From Chlorophyllum brunneum (Eukaryota; Basidiomycota; Agaricomycetes; Agaricales; Agaricaceae): DNA of 64,000 nt. The notes below the pieces were generated by a model, which was not told where the DNA came from, did not search any database, and worked only from the letters and a program-made list of their open reading frames with translations. This document shows positions 12,925 through 23,761 of this stretch, one piece after another. Both the position numbers and the translations under genes were made by a program. Position 1 is the stretch's first letter. Each line of letters starts with the position of its first letter. The stretch spans positions 434,001-498,000 of the forward strand of contig OY756150.1 in assembly GCA_963576785.1 (NCBI GenBank). Reading direction: 5' to 3'.

Positions 12925-15198
12925 ATGGCGTCTACCGACTGGCAAAGCCGTGCCAAAGCTAAGAAACGCCAACAGCTGGAATCCATCCCAAAGCAATGGA
13001 TCCTCACAAACCTTCCTGACAAAAATCAGCTCGATGTCTCAGAATTTCCTAGGACCTGTGGATTACTTTCTACTCGAGAGCTCGAGATCACCGAATCGCA
13101 TGTCGGTATCATATTATCCAACCTGGCGAACGGAAGATGGTCAGCGGTAGAAGTGACCACAGCATTTTCGAAGCGGGCGATTGTCGCTCATCAATTGGTC
13201 CGTTCCCTTTCTCCAGCTGCTGAGGATGCTGTTGAGAGTTGGAACAGGTCAATTGCCTCACTGAGATCTTCATTGAGAGGGCTCTTACTCGGGCCACAGA
13301 GCTTGATGCTCATTTCAAGCGCACAGGAAGAGTCATTGGACCTTTACATGGTAATATGAGAGTACCCTTCCCCTCGAATTCCGCTGACCGTCTTCTGGGG
13401 TAGGTCTTCCAATTTCACTCAAGGACCAGATATGCATCCAGGGGATCGAAGCGACAATGGGTAACCTCGGTTGCCCAAACCGTGTACGGACTTTGGCTAA
13501 AACATTACCCCAGGTTACGTTGCGTGGATTGGAAAACCCGCGGCGAAGAATTCTGTCCTAACAGACATTCTCGAATCCTTGGGAGCTGTCTTCTACGTCA
13601 ACACGAATGTTCCCCAGACTCTCATGGTAAACATGCCACTCTGGCTGGCGTATGTCTTACTGAAGGATTTATAGTGGGGTGAGACCTACAACCACATTTT
13701 CGGAAGGACGGTGAACCCTTTCAATCGTTCTCTCACCCCCGGTGGTTCTTCAGGAGGGGAAGGTGCTTTGATTGGTACGTAATACCTTGATGGTTCCTTC
13801 GTTTGTCAATCTGAATGATCACCAAAGCGTTGAAGGGAAGTCCGCTCGGTAAATGAAGTGATCATCATCTGATTCGTGCACACTACTCATGCCAACTTGT
13901 AGGAGTGGGCTCGGACATTGGCGGGTGAATATAATAACGCAATATTCTTCTTATCTGATTATGCTAACGGTAACCCAGTTCCGTCCGTATTCCGTCCGGT
14001 TTCAACGGTCTCTATGGCCTCCGTCCTTCGTTCAACAGGATTCCTTGTGCAGGATGTGTAAGCTCACTCGAGGGTCAGATTTCAGTGTATGGAGTACTGG
14101 GACCCCTGACGGCTTCGTTGGAGGGCGTGAAGATATTCCTGAAGACTGTTCTCTCCCGAGAACCCTGGCAGTACGATCCATTGGCAATACGTAAGAAGTG
14201 GAACGAGGATGAATACCGCCTGGTGGACCACAATGGGGGTAAACAATTGTGTTTCGGTATATTGTGGGATGATGGAGTTGTTAGGCCTCATCCTCCCGTG
14301 TTAAGGGGGTTGCAAATCGCCAAGCAGGCGCTGCTTCGTGCCGGGCACAAAGGTATCCACTTTACTCCAATGACAGTTCCCAGAAATTGAGGTAATCGTG
14401 TTAGTGATCGACTGGACGCCCATTCGCCACCTAGAAATCCATGATGTTGCGGTATGTGCCCACTGCTTATCTGTATGTTCCTCCTCCAACCTCGAGGAAC
14501 CCGTTTGCTGCAGAACCAAATCTTGGACGCCGGAAGACAGCAAGATCTTGAGTCCGTCACCTCTCTCTCCGGCGAGCCTATTATCAGTACAATGACTGCC
14601 GATGTTGAGAACCTCGATTCCCCGCCGGAAGCGACCACGCACCAGGCACTCACCGCGTACGAGTACTGGCGTGTTAACGTCAAGCAACGTGATCTGAGAC
14701 AAGCTTACTTGGACCATTGGCGCGAGACCGCAAGCGTGACTGGTACTGGACGGCCTGTGGACGCACTCATTACACCCATGGCGCCCTTTGTCGCCCCTCC
14801 CCACGGAACCATGAAGTAGGTCTATTCCTGAGTGGTTCAATAGAGTATTGACAACAGTCTGGCCTAGCACTGATGCCTACACGGTTGTTTGGAATATCAT
14901 TGATTACCCGGCTTGCACAATTCCAGTGTCGACAGTCGACCCTGTTTTGGATGCCAAGCAAAGCCGCGATTCGTTCCATGGTGGCGCCGACCGAGAGAAC
15001 TGGGAATTTTGTGAGTCGCCAACCGCAATAGCATGTACTCGTACTACAGCTGTCTGGTTTATTCTAGATGACCCTGAGACATTTAAGAATGCGCCCATTG
15101 CCATTCAAGTTGTCGGACGTACTCTCGAGGAAGAAGCACTAGTTGGGATGTCCGAGATTGTTGACCAGGCTCTCAGGACGCATAAGGCCAAACTGTGA
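12925..15198 (+). CDS. Amidase (amidase-signature family), copy 4 of 4
   Basis: Twelve exons with lengths 273, 103, 57, 113, 100, 21, 22, 374, 47, 302, 143 and 131 nt sum to 1686 nt, which is 561 residues and normal for fungal acetamidase-type enzymes. Motifs in order: triad lysine in ISLKDQ near residue 104, GGSSGGEGAL near residue 204, and GSDIGGSVRIPSGFNG near residue 226 with the nucleophilic serine. The downstream VIDWTP strand and the TGTGRPVDALI segment are also present. All introns have GT-AG ends and phases agree throughout. ATG 12925 follows a CACC context and aligns with the starts of the other copies. Most similar to copy 3. Cytosolic amide hydrolase by family; substrate unknown. 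Confidence 0.88.
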
Positions 15199-15321
15199 TT
15201 TAGAATTTAAGTATTGGACAAAACAGAAATGTCGTTCAATAGATTACAATAGATACACGCACTGAATTCCAAATCCTGCTCTACTTTACTCACTGGATCC
15301 ATTGACCGCACTGTGAGCGCT

Positions 15322-15365
15322 GCAGTGCGACTTTTTGTAACCCAGGTTCAAATCCTGGCAGGACC
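15322..15365 (+). pseudogene. 3' half of a tRNA-Gln-like sequence (remnant)
   Basis: The bases ACCCAGGTTCAAATCCTGGC form a perfect T arm with a B-box, followed by AGGACC, the 3' acceptor strand typical of tRNA-Gln. An ACTTTTTG segment lies where the anticodon loop would be. The matching 5' acceptor strand is poor (GGATCCA at 15295) and the anticodon stem does not pair, so this looks like a decayed tRNA or a tRNA-derived fragment. Confidence 0.4.
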
Positions 15366-15482
15366 TTCGGACCAGTGTTTTATATTTCACCACAAGTCGG
15401 TCGCCGAGGATATCTGTGTCATCGAACTACTAGTCATACTACATCAGAACGTCCTGTCTCCCACAAAAAAAATCCCAAGTGC

Positions 15483-15554
15483 TAGCAGCAACTCGTTTCG
15501 ATCGAGTGACCTCGGGGTTATGGGCCCCGCGCGCTACCACTGCGCCATGCTGCT
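15483..15554 (-). tRNA. Initiator tRNA-Met (CAT)
   Basis: The complement folds as a 72-nt cloverleaf. The acceptor stem AGCAGCA pairs fully with TGCTGCT, the anticodon stem CGGGG pairs with CCCCG around the loop CCCATAA (anticodon CAT), and the T stem ACTCG pairs with CGAGT. Starting with A1:U72 and having a T loop ATCGAAA with A in place of the usual first T are hallmarks of eukaryotic initiator tRNA. There is no intron. Confidence 0.93.
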
Positions 15555-15671
15555 TCGTCAGACTATCTGTGGTTAGAGAAATATCATAAAGGCTGAGCCA
15601 ATTACAGCCAAACATTCCGCTTACCGTGCACGGCTTAGTTCGGCATCCGACATTTTCAAGTCTGTTCAGTC

Positions 15672-16263
15672 ATGTTTCCGAGCTTGGCCTGGTTCTCGGA
15701 GGTCGTTTCTCAGCCGTTCAAACGCTCTCAGTATGGTCTTTTTCACGGAAAGATGAAGCAATACGGAAACAATGTCCCATTCTCAAAACACAAGACGCGT
15801 CGGACGTGGCTACCCAACGTCCAACGGAAACGTGTATTCTCCGAGACGCTGGGACACACTCTGAGGTTGAAGGTCACGACGAGGGCTATGCGGACTATTA
15901 AGAAGGTGCTGTTGAGTCACTATCAGAAACGCACAGCAACTGAACTGTTGTTCAGCATGGCGGGTTGGACGGATACCTTGAGAAAACACGGGCGGATTTA
16001 TTGGGACATGAGGGCATGCGTCTTCGTCTCATGATTCGAAGCAAAGCATCCGGAAACAAGAAACACGAGGGGAAGCCTCAACAGGCTTCGCTGATGCATG
16101 AGGCCATTAGAGCGAGAGCGCAGGCAGGAATGGCCCTAGGACTAGAGGGACCCGCTAAGTACGTCCGTTATCTTCCGGTTTTTGTCTGGATTAATGAACA
16201 CATCCTTCTGATCTTAGTGCTCAGCAGACAATAGACTACCTCAAAAGCAGACCTACTGTATAA
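15672..16263 (+). CDS. Mitochondrial large-subunit ribosomal protein bL28m
   Basis: Three exons (15672-15905, 15956-16158, 16218-16263) give 160 residues. The first exon carries the bL28 core: QPFKRSQYGLFHGK, then GNNVPFSKHKTRRTWLPNVQ and KRVFSETLGHTLRLKVTTRA, which are characteristic of bL28 and its mitochondrial forms. The second exon starts at HGGLDGYLEKTRADLLG, the usual helical continuation. The last intron has a strong GTACGT donor and CTTAG acceptor; splicing replaces an unnatural hydrophobic read-through tail with a polar ending. The short N-terminus before the core probably belongs to the mitochondrial targeting region. The protein acts in the mitochondrial 54S subunit. The gene symbol varies between fungi, so none is given. 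Confidence 0.9.
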
Positions 16264-16527
16264 TTTATAATCACCATCGTAATCCTCGTTTGGTTACTCT
16301 CGGTCCCTTTCACAACTCTGAAGCCTGTTCCGATCTTTCTGCGCATCCTACCTACTCGTTGCCACCCACCAATACCGGAGGCGGGTTGTACCTCACCGAT
16401 ATTTTAGCATTCCTCCACCACCTTCGCGATCGCGGCCCCTTGACAGTTCTCTAAATCAGATGGACATAATGAAATATCCAACACGAGGCCGAAGAAGATG
16501 ATTACTCCACTGGTGTTCGTAGAAAGG

Positions 16528-17446
16528 ATGAAACGGCTCCTCTGGTTGCCGTTTATCTTCTGGCATACTTTCATATCTTCTACGACGTCTCAGCTTTACT
16601 TTGTGATTTATGAACTCCCACCTCGTGCCTGATTGCCATTGGAGTGCTATGATGACGGATTCATCTAAGCTCGACTCTACAGCTATGGCCCAGGCTGGTC
16701 CAGAGGCATCGATAGTCTTTCTTGACTCGTCCTCTAATGGTTTTGTCAGTGCTAGTCAAGTATCGGGTGCTCCAATCACAACGTCGGCTTTCTTTGTTTC
16801 CTTGCCTCCATGTTAGAACTAATATTTTAGGTAGCAGTAGCCTCGGTGGCGTTACAACCCCTGCTCCCACCTTTGTGTCGGTGAATTTAGGACCGACTGT
16901 CATCCAACCTCTATCCCGACTCCAGCTCCCACTGGCATACGCCCCTCGAACACTGAGGAACTCGGAGCCGAAATCATTGTCCCTCTCACTGTAATCCCAA
17001 TTACCATCGTCCTTATCCTTCTGCTTTGCTTTGTGTGGAGATATCGGTTCCGCAGGGATCAATACCATCAACCCGATGTCGAATGCGAACCTATGCGACA
17101 AGTTAATATACATGCCCCTAACAACCCGACACCAAATGGTCAGTCACCGAGGTGCTCGTCTATCGTAATTTAAAGCTGATTCGACCACTGTTTCGCAGGT
17201 AAGCCGCGAGAACAACAACACAGACCAACGGAGTCCAACACCAGCACACTTCAAGACGAAATTGAAGAGATGAAAGAGAATATGGCTGCTATCTTAGCAG
17301 CTCTCCAATTCTCCTATCCTACTGCTCCCTTGCCAAATTCGAGACCTGTGGAATCGCCCAGCAGTACTCGGGCCGTTCGTAGCAGTTTGAACACAAAGTC
17401 CAAGTATTCTGTGTACTCGAGCAAACCGCCTTCTTATCGTGATTGA
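16528..17446 (+). CDS. Single-pass membrane protein with Ser/Thr-rich ectodomain (5' exons uncertain)
   Basis: I do not recognise the family. ATG 16528 begins a signal-peptide-like MKRLLWLPFIFWHTFISS. Downstream open segments encode a Ser/Thr/Ala-rich region, then a Thr/Pro-rich stretch (T-S-I-P-T-P-A-P-T-G). From about 16950 one clear frame encodes a 22-residue hydrophobic helix (IIVPLTVIPITIVLILLLCF) followed by Trp-Arg-Tyr-Arg, a basic stop-transfer. A GT-AG intron near 17141-17199 joins this to a cytoplasmic tail with a short coiled-coil-like segment (QDEIEEMKENMAAILAAL) and a Ser-rich end, with TGA at 17444-17446. This layout resembles the uncharacterised SKG6/Mid2-like membrane proteins of basidiomycetes. 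The tail exons are well supported; exon boundaries before 16950 I could not settle. Confidence 0.55.
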
Positions 17447-20130
17447 GTCATTCTCATCCAGTATTACATGTACCGGTATATTTATAATCGCACCACGTCA
17501 GTCGTTCCCAGATAAACGCCTATTTCGTCATATGAAGTCCTCATCTTCTGAGGGTGATCCACTGAGAATTTTCTCAGCGGCAAAGTTTGAGTTCGAGTAG
17601 TTGACACGCGGCGTCCATGCTGCATTGCCTTGCTTCACGCGAAGTGCGTAGGTTACTCTCATTGCTAACGATTTGTGGTATTTTACGTTTGTTGGTCGTT
17701 GTTGGTCAACGTGTGATCCCCTCTCTTCGAGCATATAGTCCGTTACCGAGGACTTTACAGACGTCCCCTCCTTTCCCCTGGCGATTTTTGGAACTTTGGT
17801 GACTTGTTAACTTGTTGGCTTTGCTCGTTGTGGATCGTGACGAAAAAGTGAACGATGGTTTTGTTACGGCTCGCTATTCTATTTGGAGTTCTGTTACCGA
17901 TATGTGTAAGTATCTCTGCCCACTTTCTGATATTTTGCAGAGAATAACGCAGGTATATTTTAGGCGCTTGATAGTGGATTTTATCATATTCAGAGTGTTG
18001 CGTTGGGAAGGAATGTTGAAGTTAGACAACAGGGACTTCTACTTTTCGTTGGAACGAATTCGACAACGGGACCGGACTATGCAGTTGTATGACCTATTTT
18101 TGCTCTGGTATACGTTCACTTGAGCTTTGAATGCAGTGGCGCATAGAAAAACGCAATCGTGGACAGAATCTCAATCCAGTGTATACGATTCAAAATAATG
18201 CGACGCAGATGTATGCACACACTTACCACGAGACCACCGTGCATAATTTTTTTTTTTCCACTCATACACTCTTCACCAAGTAAACCTTTATTTTTTTCTT
18301 CTGTAGGATACGACAATAGTGATAGCAGAGAAAGAAGCCACGCCATTCGAACTGAACTTTTTAGGAAATCACGAATGGAGTGTTCGTCTCTCTTTTCTCA
18401 TTATGTATATCCCTTTGTTGAAATCGTGTACACTCCGGACAGATCAAACTCTCAGGTCCCAACACGAAAAAAGGTCCCAATACGAAAAACGTATGGACGA
18501 TCAACGGACCTTATAATCAAGTGAGCATTCAAAACACATATTTGGGCCTGAGTTGACGTGTAGAATGATTAGGTTTTGGTGGAAAGGGAAACGATAACGA
18601 AGAAGGGAGTACCAAAGGTAGCTCAACGGTTTAGGTTCCATCCTATCCATGCATAGTTCTTGTTCCAAGGACTGGTTACTGGTTACTCCCCAGTGTTGAG
18701 AGAAAGTCGGAACTTTGTTTCGGGCATACGGTCAATCGTGTCAACTGAGAATAGTTGCTTAGTGACTCCATAAAGCATCCAAGCGATCGGTGTTGGTCCT
18801 ATTTTCGAACCTGCATTTACAGGGGGGTAGAATTTTCTTGGTGATGTTCTTAGTTTTTCGGATATCATGGCGTTTATGTATTTCATCCCCCCCCCCCCTG
18901 GAAGAATGAATGTTATTGTTAGAACAAGACTTGGGCCTTCGCATCAGGGAGATCAAATTCATGGGAATGCTTCGGCAGTTGTTGAGTATCCTTCCCATGG
19001 TCTTTGAATGGAGTGGTGTTTGTGGGCGGTGAATGAGATGTTATATATGATGATCATGTATGATAGTAGCTCTTGTTGCTTGACGATTTTTAGATTGTAA
19101 TATATCCAGTTTAGCTTGACATTGAACGAGACGATGACATATATTCATCACATCAAACTGAGCGCGACCAACTCCAAAAACATCACATAGCGAAACATCA
19201 GTAACCAGTTATGAGTAAATTGCGAACTACTGCTGGGCGCTGATCCTTGCGTGTAAATTCACAAAGGGAAATAATATTTTAACCAAACATCACATTCGCA
19301 CCCTAGATCCCTTAACAATGCATCCTGAACCAATAAGCCGCCTATAATAACGTTTCTGGTACTTACGAGCTTCTAAACTACACATATGACTATAAGAGCC
19401 ACAATACAACAACCTATTATATACTTCCGTCCGTCTAGACCTACGTCAACTTACAATGAACCATAATCGGAAAAAGTATATCGTTGTTATGCGAAGGTAA
19501 GAAGTTTGATGTATGTACACAAGACTGAAAAAATGATACCGCTGGCTTTGGAATGATGTGACTTTGTGCACCTCAATGTGAGAAAGAACGAAGTCAAGAA
19601 GTCCTGTTATGTGGCATTTATGAGAACATTGACCAGTTGAAACTTTTAAAAAAAAAAGTTTCATGGGTTAAGCGAAACGGAAAACGAGTGGCATACCCCG
19701 CTTGATAGAATAAATCATAGAACCTTCTTTCTGTCGAGCATTGAAAGTTGTGATCAACCGGTTGACATACTCTTCCGTGATTTTTTGACAAGAGTGGGTG
19801 GACAAGTGGAGAGATAGATTGGTTCTTCGTTTCCTAATTTTTTTCTTTTCAGGAAGATCTCAGGCTCACTCCCAATGGCATGTGGTATCAGACTTCCACG
19901 ACGACGGGGCGCTCCACGTTGTTGATCATGCGATTACAAGAAATGGTTCGAGTTGTTTTAATAATTCAATGTCTACACTACATTTGCTTCACAAGAAATA
20001 AGCAACGCCAAGTCCCTAGAAAGCGAAAAACACCCTCAAAAACCTAATTATTTAATAGAGGGATGAGGGGGGTACGAATAGGAAATGGGTATGCAGATAA
20101 AATAATAGCGCCTGGGAATATTTTTGCGGC
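17447..20130. other. 2.7-kb stretch without a recognisable gene
   Basis: Open frames are short and have no domain content. A plus-strand stretch at 17812-18123 contains a plausible intron (GTAAGT near 17909 to TTTTGCAG near 17942), but the encoded peptide is not recognisable. AT-rich blocks and homopolymers (T-runs near 18248, a C-run at 18887) suggest intergenic sequence. The bases just right of 20041 are the 3' flank of the minus-strand CFEM gene. Confidence 0.5.
18887..18898. repeat. Poly-C homopolymer (12 bases)
   Basis: An uninterrupted run of 12 cytosines in otherwise ordinary intergenic DNA. The length is likely to be unstable or subject to sequencing error. Confidence 0.8.
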
Positions 20131-20669
20131 TCAGAGAGCGAGAGCAGCCAAGAGAGCGGCAACTCCGGCCATGGTGTTAACACCATGAATAGAGGCTGCG
20201 TTGGTAGTAGTGCTGGCGCCAGCCGCAGCGGAACTGGTAGTAGCAGGAGCACCAGACGCGCCAGGGGAGGTGGAAGTGGGGAAGCCAGCAGGGATAGACG
20301 TGAGAGTAACGCCCTGTTACGCAACGCGTCAACGCTGAGAATAATAATTTTTGGAAGGTACGTACGACTACGGCACAGAGTTGTCGAGCGGCTGTGAGGG
20401 CGGCTTGGAGGTCATCACCCTTGCAGCTGGAGCCAATACAATTGGTAGCAGCTTCGACAAAGCTCTGGCTATTGCAGAGACAGGCGTTGTCGGTAGGTTG
20501 GCAGCTGCCAAAATTGCCGTTCTCGAGACAGGGGGCCGCACATGCTAGATGTTCGCGAGGGTTAGGAGGTGGACGGAGTGAGCTAGTAGATGGAGTTGTA
20601 CGTACCAGGGAGTTGTGCAGAGACGGTGGAAACGAAAGCAGCGAGGGCAAGGACAACGGAGAAACGCAT
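20131..20669 (-). CDS. Secreted, GPI-anchored CFEM-domain protein
   Basis: Three exons on the complement give 141 residues. Residues 1-18 (MRFSVVLALAAFVSTVSA) are a signal peptide. Residues 22-81 hold eight cysteines in the CFEM order, with C-x3-C near the start, PTDNACLC in the middle (the Asp before Cys-x-Cys is the haem-ligand position in studied CFEM proteins), C-x4-C, and a last Cys in RQLC. A Ser/Thr/Ala/Pro-rich linker follows, and the C-terminus ends in a hydrophobic GVAALLAALAL tail typical of a GPI attachment signal. CFEM proteins sit on the fungal cell surface and some bind haem or interact with hosts; the role here is inferred. Introns begin GTACGT and their acceptors keep the frame. 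A TATA-like box lies about 100 bases upstream of the start. Confidence 0.9.
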
Positions 20670-21088
20670 GTTGTATTAAAGAGATGGAGTGGAGCGAAGA
20701 GAGTGGGGCTGCTCTGGGTGAAAGTGCGAAAGTCGGAGCTGGGGAGTTGTTGGGCGGATGGGTAGGTTTATATAGGAGGGCGTGGTGGGAGGTGCCTGAT
20801 CATTCACGGTGGGGCAGGGGAGATGGCCTCCCTGCTAATTGAGATGTTCTGGGCGCCTGCCACGCGGTGAGGCATCTGATGGCCATTGTAATGGCATAAA
20901 CGAATGTGCATTCCAAGCACAAAGACGCCAAACAATCAATCACTCTCCCACGACCCCTGATCCCGGCCTCTCCCGCCCAACTGTCAAGCCACTCAAACCT
21001 TGTTCTGTTTACACCCCAAGTCGCCAAACAAACCGCTGATCCACCCGCCCGTTTCGCCTTTGCTCATCGACACCGACATCCGCAGGAC
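20670..21088. promoter_or_regulatory. Divergent promoter region between the CFEM gene and eL31
   Basis: Roughly 420 bases separate two outward-pointing start codons. On the minus strand TATATAAA (complement of 20767-20774) sits about 100 bases upstream of the CFEM start and is a good TATA candidate. The eL31 side has no TATA but is pyrimidine-rich, as is common for fungal ribosomal-protein promoters. Confidence 0.55.
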
Positions 21089-21671
21089 ATGGTGCGTCAT
21101 CCTACCCTCCACTGTCTTACAGGCTTACTAATTGCAATTCCTAGGCCCCTACCAACACCAAGAAAAAGGTACTAACCTCCTAGATTCCTCCCGTCGCCCG
21201 ATCTAATATGGATCACCAGGCCGGTGGCAAGACTCGCTCTGCCCTCCAAGACGTCGTCACCCGCGAGTACACCATCCACCTCCACAAACGTGTACATGGT
21301 CGTTCCTTCAAAAAGCGCGCTCCCTGGGCCGTGAAATCTGTCATCGACTTTGCACAGAAGGCTATGGGCACCACAGACGTCCGCATCGACCCCAAACTAA
21401 ACCAGGCTGTTTGGACACAGGGTATCAAGTCTGTTCCTCACCGGCTACGTGTCAAGCTTGAGCGTGAGTGGGATTTATGGCAGAGGATTAGGTGCCTGAT
21501 TTTGTATAGGAAAACGCAATGATGATGAGAATGCCAAGGAGAAGCTCTACACCTATGTTTCGCATGTTCCTGTGGATTCCTTCAAGGTGAGTCGTAGGAT
21601 TGGATGCTGAAGACGGTGATTTAGTCATGATCTTGTAGGGCCTCCAAACAACGGTTGTTGACGCGGAGTAA
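21089..21671 (+). CDS. 60S ribosomal protein eL31
   Basis: Five exons. The first coding exon is only the ATG (21089-21091) followed at once by GTGCGT; exon 2 (21145-21168) encodes APTNTKKK; exon 3 starts at 21220 with [20 protein letters not shown], the hallmark start of eL31. The remainder, with [32 protein letters not shown] and the terminal [17 protein letters not shown], matches eL31 throughout. The protein is a component of the cytosolic large ribosomal subunit near the exit tunnel. Splitting the start codon from the rest of the protein is a common trait of fungal ribosomal-protein genes and makes the start unambiguous. Confidence 0.95.
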
Positions 21672-21839
21672 ATGTTTAGCTGTGTACACCTGTCTTGTTG
21701 TCGTCTTTCCATCCCATGCCAATCACATATGCATGTCTACCCACCCCCTATGTTATGGCCCCGAAAAAGCATTACCCGTGATCCTTATGATACTTTGTGA
21801 ACCCGAGTTCCTTTCCTAAGTATCAAAAAAAGTCTATGA

Positions 21840-21942
21840 TGGACGCTACGAGGATCGAACTCGTGATCTTATACAATCAGGACCATGCGGTGTGAACACT
21901 GTTTGGTGCAAAGCATACGCCATACCACTAGGCCAAGCGCCC
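21840..21942 (-). tRNA. tRNA-Ala (TGC) with intron
   Basis: The complement folds into a tRNA with acceptor GGGCGCT/AGCGTCC, including a G3:U70 pair, the classic alanine identity element. The D arm is GCC..GGC, the anticodon stem TATGC/GTATA surrounds TTTGCA, and the T arm is ACGAG TTCGATC CTCGT. About 31 bases lie between the base 3' of the anticodon and the rest of the loop, the canonical position for a eukaryotic tRNA intron. The intron removal site was judged by eye. Confidence 0.85.
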
Positions 21943-22037
21943 CGTTGATCGTCATTCACTCCATGTGCTCACCATATCATCAGTCCAAAATCGCAGTCTA
22001 ATTTTATCTTTCTCTTCTTTTCCTCATCACCCCAAAC

Positions 22038-23690
22038 ATGGCGCCGCTTAAAGCAAAAGAGAAATCAAACAAGTCGAGTGTAGGTGCCCCGGCGCAACGC
22101 AATCAATCCAGTAGGAAAGGAAAGAAGGCGTGGAGAAAGAATGTCGATCTTGAAGAGGTGGAAGGAGGATTGGAGAGTCTGAGAGCTGAGGAGAGGGTTA
22201 CTGGGTGAGTTATCTATCCTCATACCGAACGAGGTCTTGAACGTCGTAGAAAAACTTTGCAGAAGACTGCAAATGATGAGCTTTTCGTCGTTGATACTAT
22301 TGGCGATGAACAAGGTGCGTATACAATTTCCTTCAGGGAACGAAAAAAAATTGTTGATTTTGGCATTGCAGTTAGAAAATCTCTCCCTCCGCGGTTCTCA
22401 ACTTCCGCTCTGACATCAACGAAAATACTTTCTCAACGTTCGGCTATTCCAGCTGTCTTTTCGCGGACGACTGCGACCAATGCCGTTGATCGAGAGAAGA
22501 AGCGGAAAATGTCGAAAGGGGAGAAAGATAGATTGCTTAGGATTGCGAAGAGACCTAGGAAAGGGCCGTTTAATAGTGTGTTGGATCCATCCGGGTATGA
22601 GGCTGGGCATGGTGTGGTGGAGTTGAGTAAGGCTGTTAAGGAGAGTGGGGGTTATGATCCTTGGGTTTCTGGTGATGAAGAAGATGACGAGGAGGGTGAA
22701 CAGAAGGTGAAAAAGGTCAAGGTGAGTGTGTTAGATCTACGTTAGGAGGACGTGATGCTGACAGATACTATAGGCACCTAAGACGAAAAAGCTGCGAGAC
22801 CAGATTACTGTTCCTGCAGTGTCGGAACCGCATCAGGGGACATCGTATAATCCATCTGTTGATGCCCACCAAGAACTTGTTCTTCAAGCAGCAGAGGCGG
22901 AGGAGAAACGATTGAAACAATTAGACAAGTTGGCTGAGGTCAAAGTGAAGATGGAACAAGCGCGAATGGACGACGATGTTGTCACTGCGCCGGGCGCAGC
23001 TGGGATGAAGGTTGATGAGATAGTAGACGATGATGATGTGAAAGAAGAAGACGTTGATGCTGCCATTGTGAAACCTCACTCTACACGGAGGAAGACAAAA
23101 CCACAGAGGAACAAAGAGGTTCAACTACTTAACGAAGTACGCCTTCCCTCATCTCCTCACGAACACATGTTACTGAAAATTTTGAAAATAGAAACGTTCA
23201 TTGGCACAGCAAGCTGCAAACAAGCGACTTATGGCTTCGATATCACTCGCAAAAGGACTGAAACGATCCACAGCTCGACAAATCGCCGAACGTGAACTGG
23301 AACAATCACAGAAGAAAATTGCGTTGAAGGATAAGCTGAGAAGGCATGGACTTGCTGGACAGCGGTTAGGGAAGCATAAGGTACCAGAAAAACAAGTTGA
23401 TGTGCAGTTGGGTGAGGATCTTAGCGAGAGTTTACGTGGACTCAAAGTGGGTAGTTACTCTCATCGATTTATGGGATTTTACTAACAATGTTGAATAGCC
23501 TGAAGGAAATCTCTTCCGTGATCGATTCCTTAGTTTACAGCAAAGAGCAATCATTGAGCCTCGCGTGCCTGTTGTGTAAGTGATCAATCTTCTACCATAT
23601 ACTCCATACTAATTACCATATTCCAGACCCAAGAAACGTAGAACACGGGATATTGAGTACGAGAAGCATGCCTGGAAACGGTTCGAGTAG
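22038..23690 (+). CDS. NOP53: Ribosome biogenesis protein NOP53
   Basis: Seven exons from ATG 22038 to TAG 23688-23690. The N-terminus is basic (SSRKGKKAWRKNVDLEEVE, the conserved first block of NOP53/GLTSCR2). Then come DELFVVDTIGD, an Arg/Lys-rich RLLRIAKRPRKGPFNSV block, an acidic patch, and GTSYNPSVDAHQELVLQA, a signature of the family. Lys/Glu-rich segments and a C-terminal PEGNLFRDRFLSLQQRAIIEPR block close the protein, all as expected. NOP53 acts in the nucleolus in late 60S maturation and recruits the exosome helicase Mtr4 for ITS2 processing in yeast. It lies only 71 bases upstream of CSN1 on the same strand, and parts of its 3' half recur in the duplicated units at 27.5, 33.45 and 61.0 kb. 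Confidence 0.93.
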
Positions 23691-23761
23691 ATCTGTGTGT
23701 AGAGTACATATATCAAACATACAGGGCCCGTGGGAAACCTCATTAGTTGGTACTGACCGTC

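Larger units (their letters stand above)
2650..15198 (+). repeat. Tandem array of four amidase gene units
   Basis: Four direct copies of about 2.27 kb coding span (starts at 2868, 5465, 8730 and 12925) share the same exon-intron layout. At least the first three also share upstream sequence, including a GTAGTCACATG-like motif 80-120 bases before the start codon. Copies 1 and 2 resemble each other most, and copies 3 and 4 resemble each other most. Spacers are about 320, 1000 and 1930 bases. The similarity reaches into introns and promoters, so this is tandem genomic duplication and not retrocopying. Confidence 0.85.

Noticed and set aside
17812..18123. 103-codon plus-strand frame with an internal intron-like segment
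   Set aside because: The peptide has no recognisable domain and AT-rich bias; too weak to call a gene.
20185..20842. Plus-strand open frames over the CFEM gene
   Set aside because: They are antisense shadows of the GC-rich Ala/Ser/Thr coding sequence on the minus strand.
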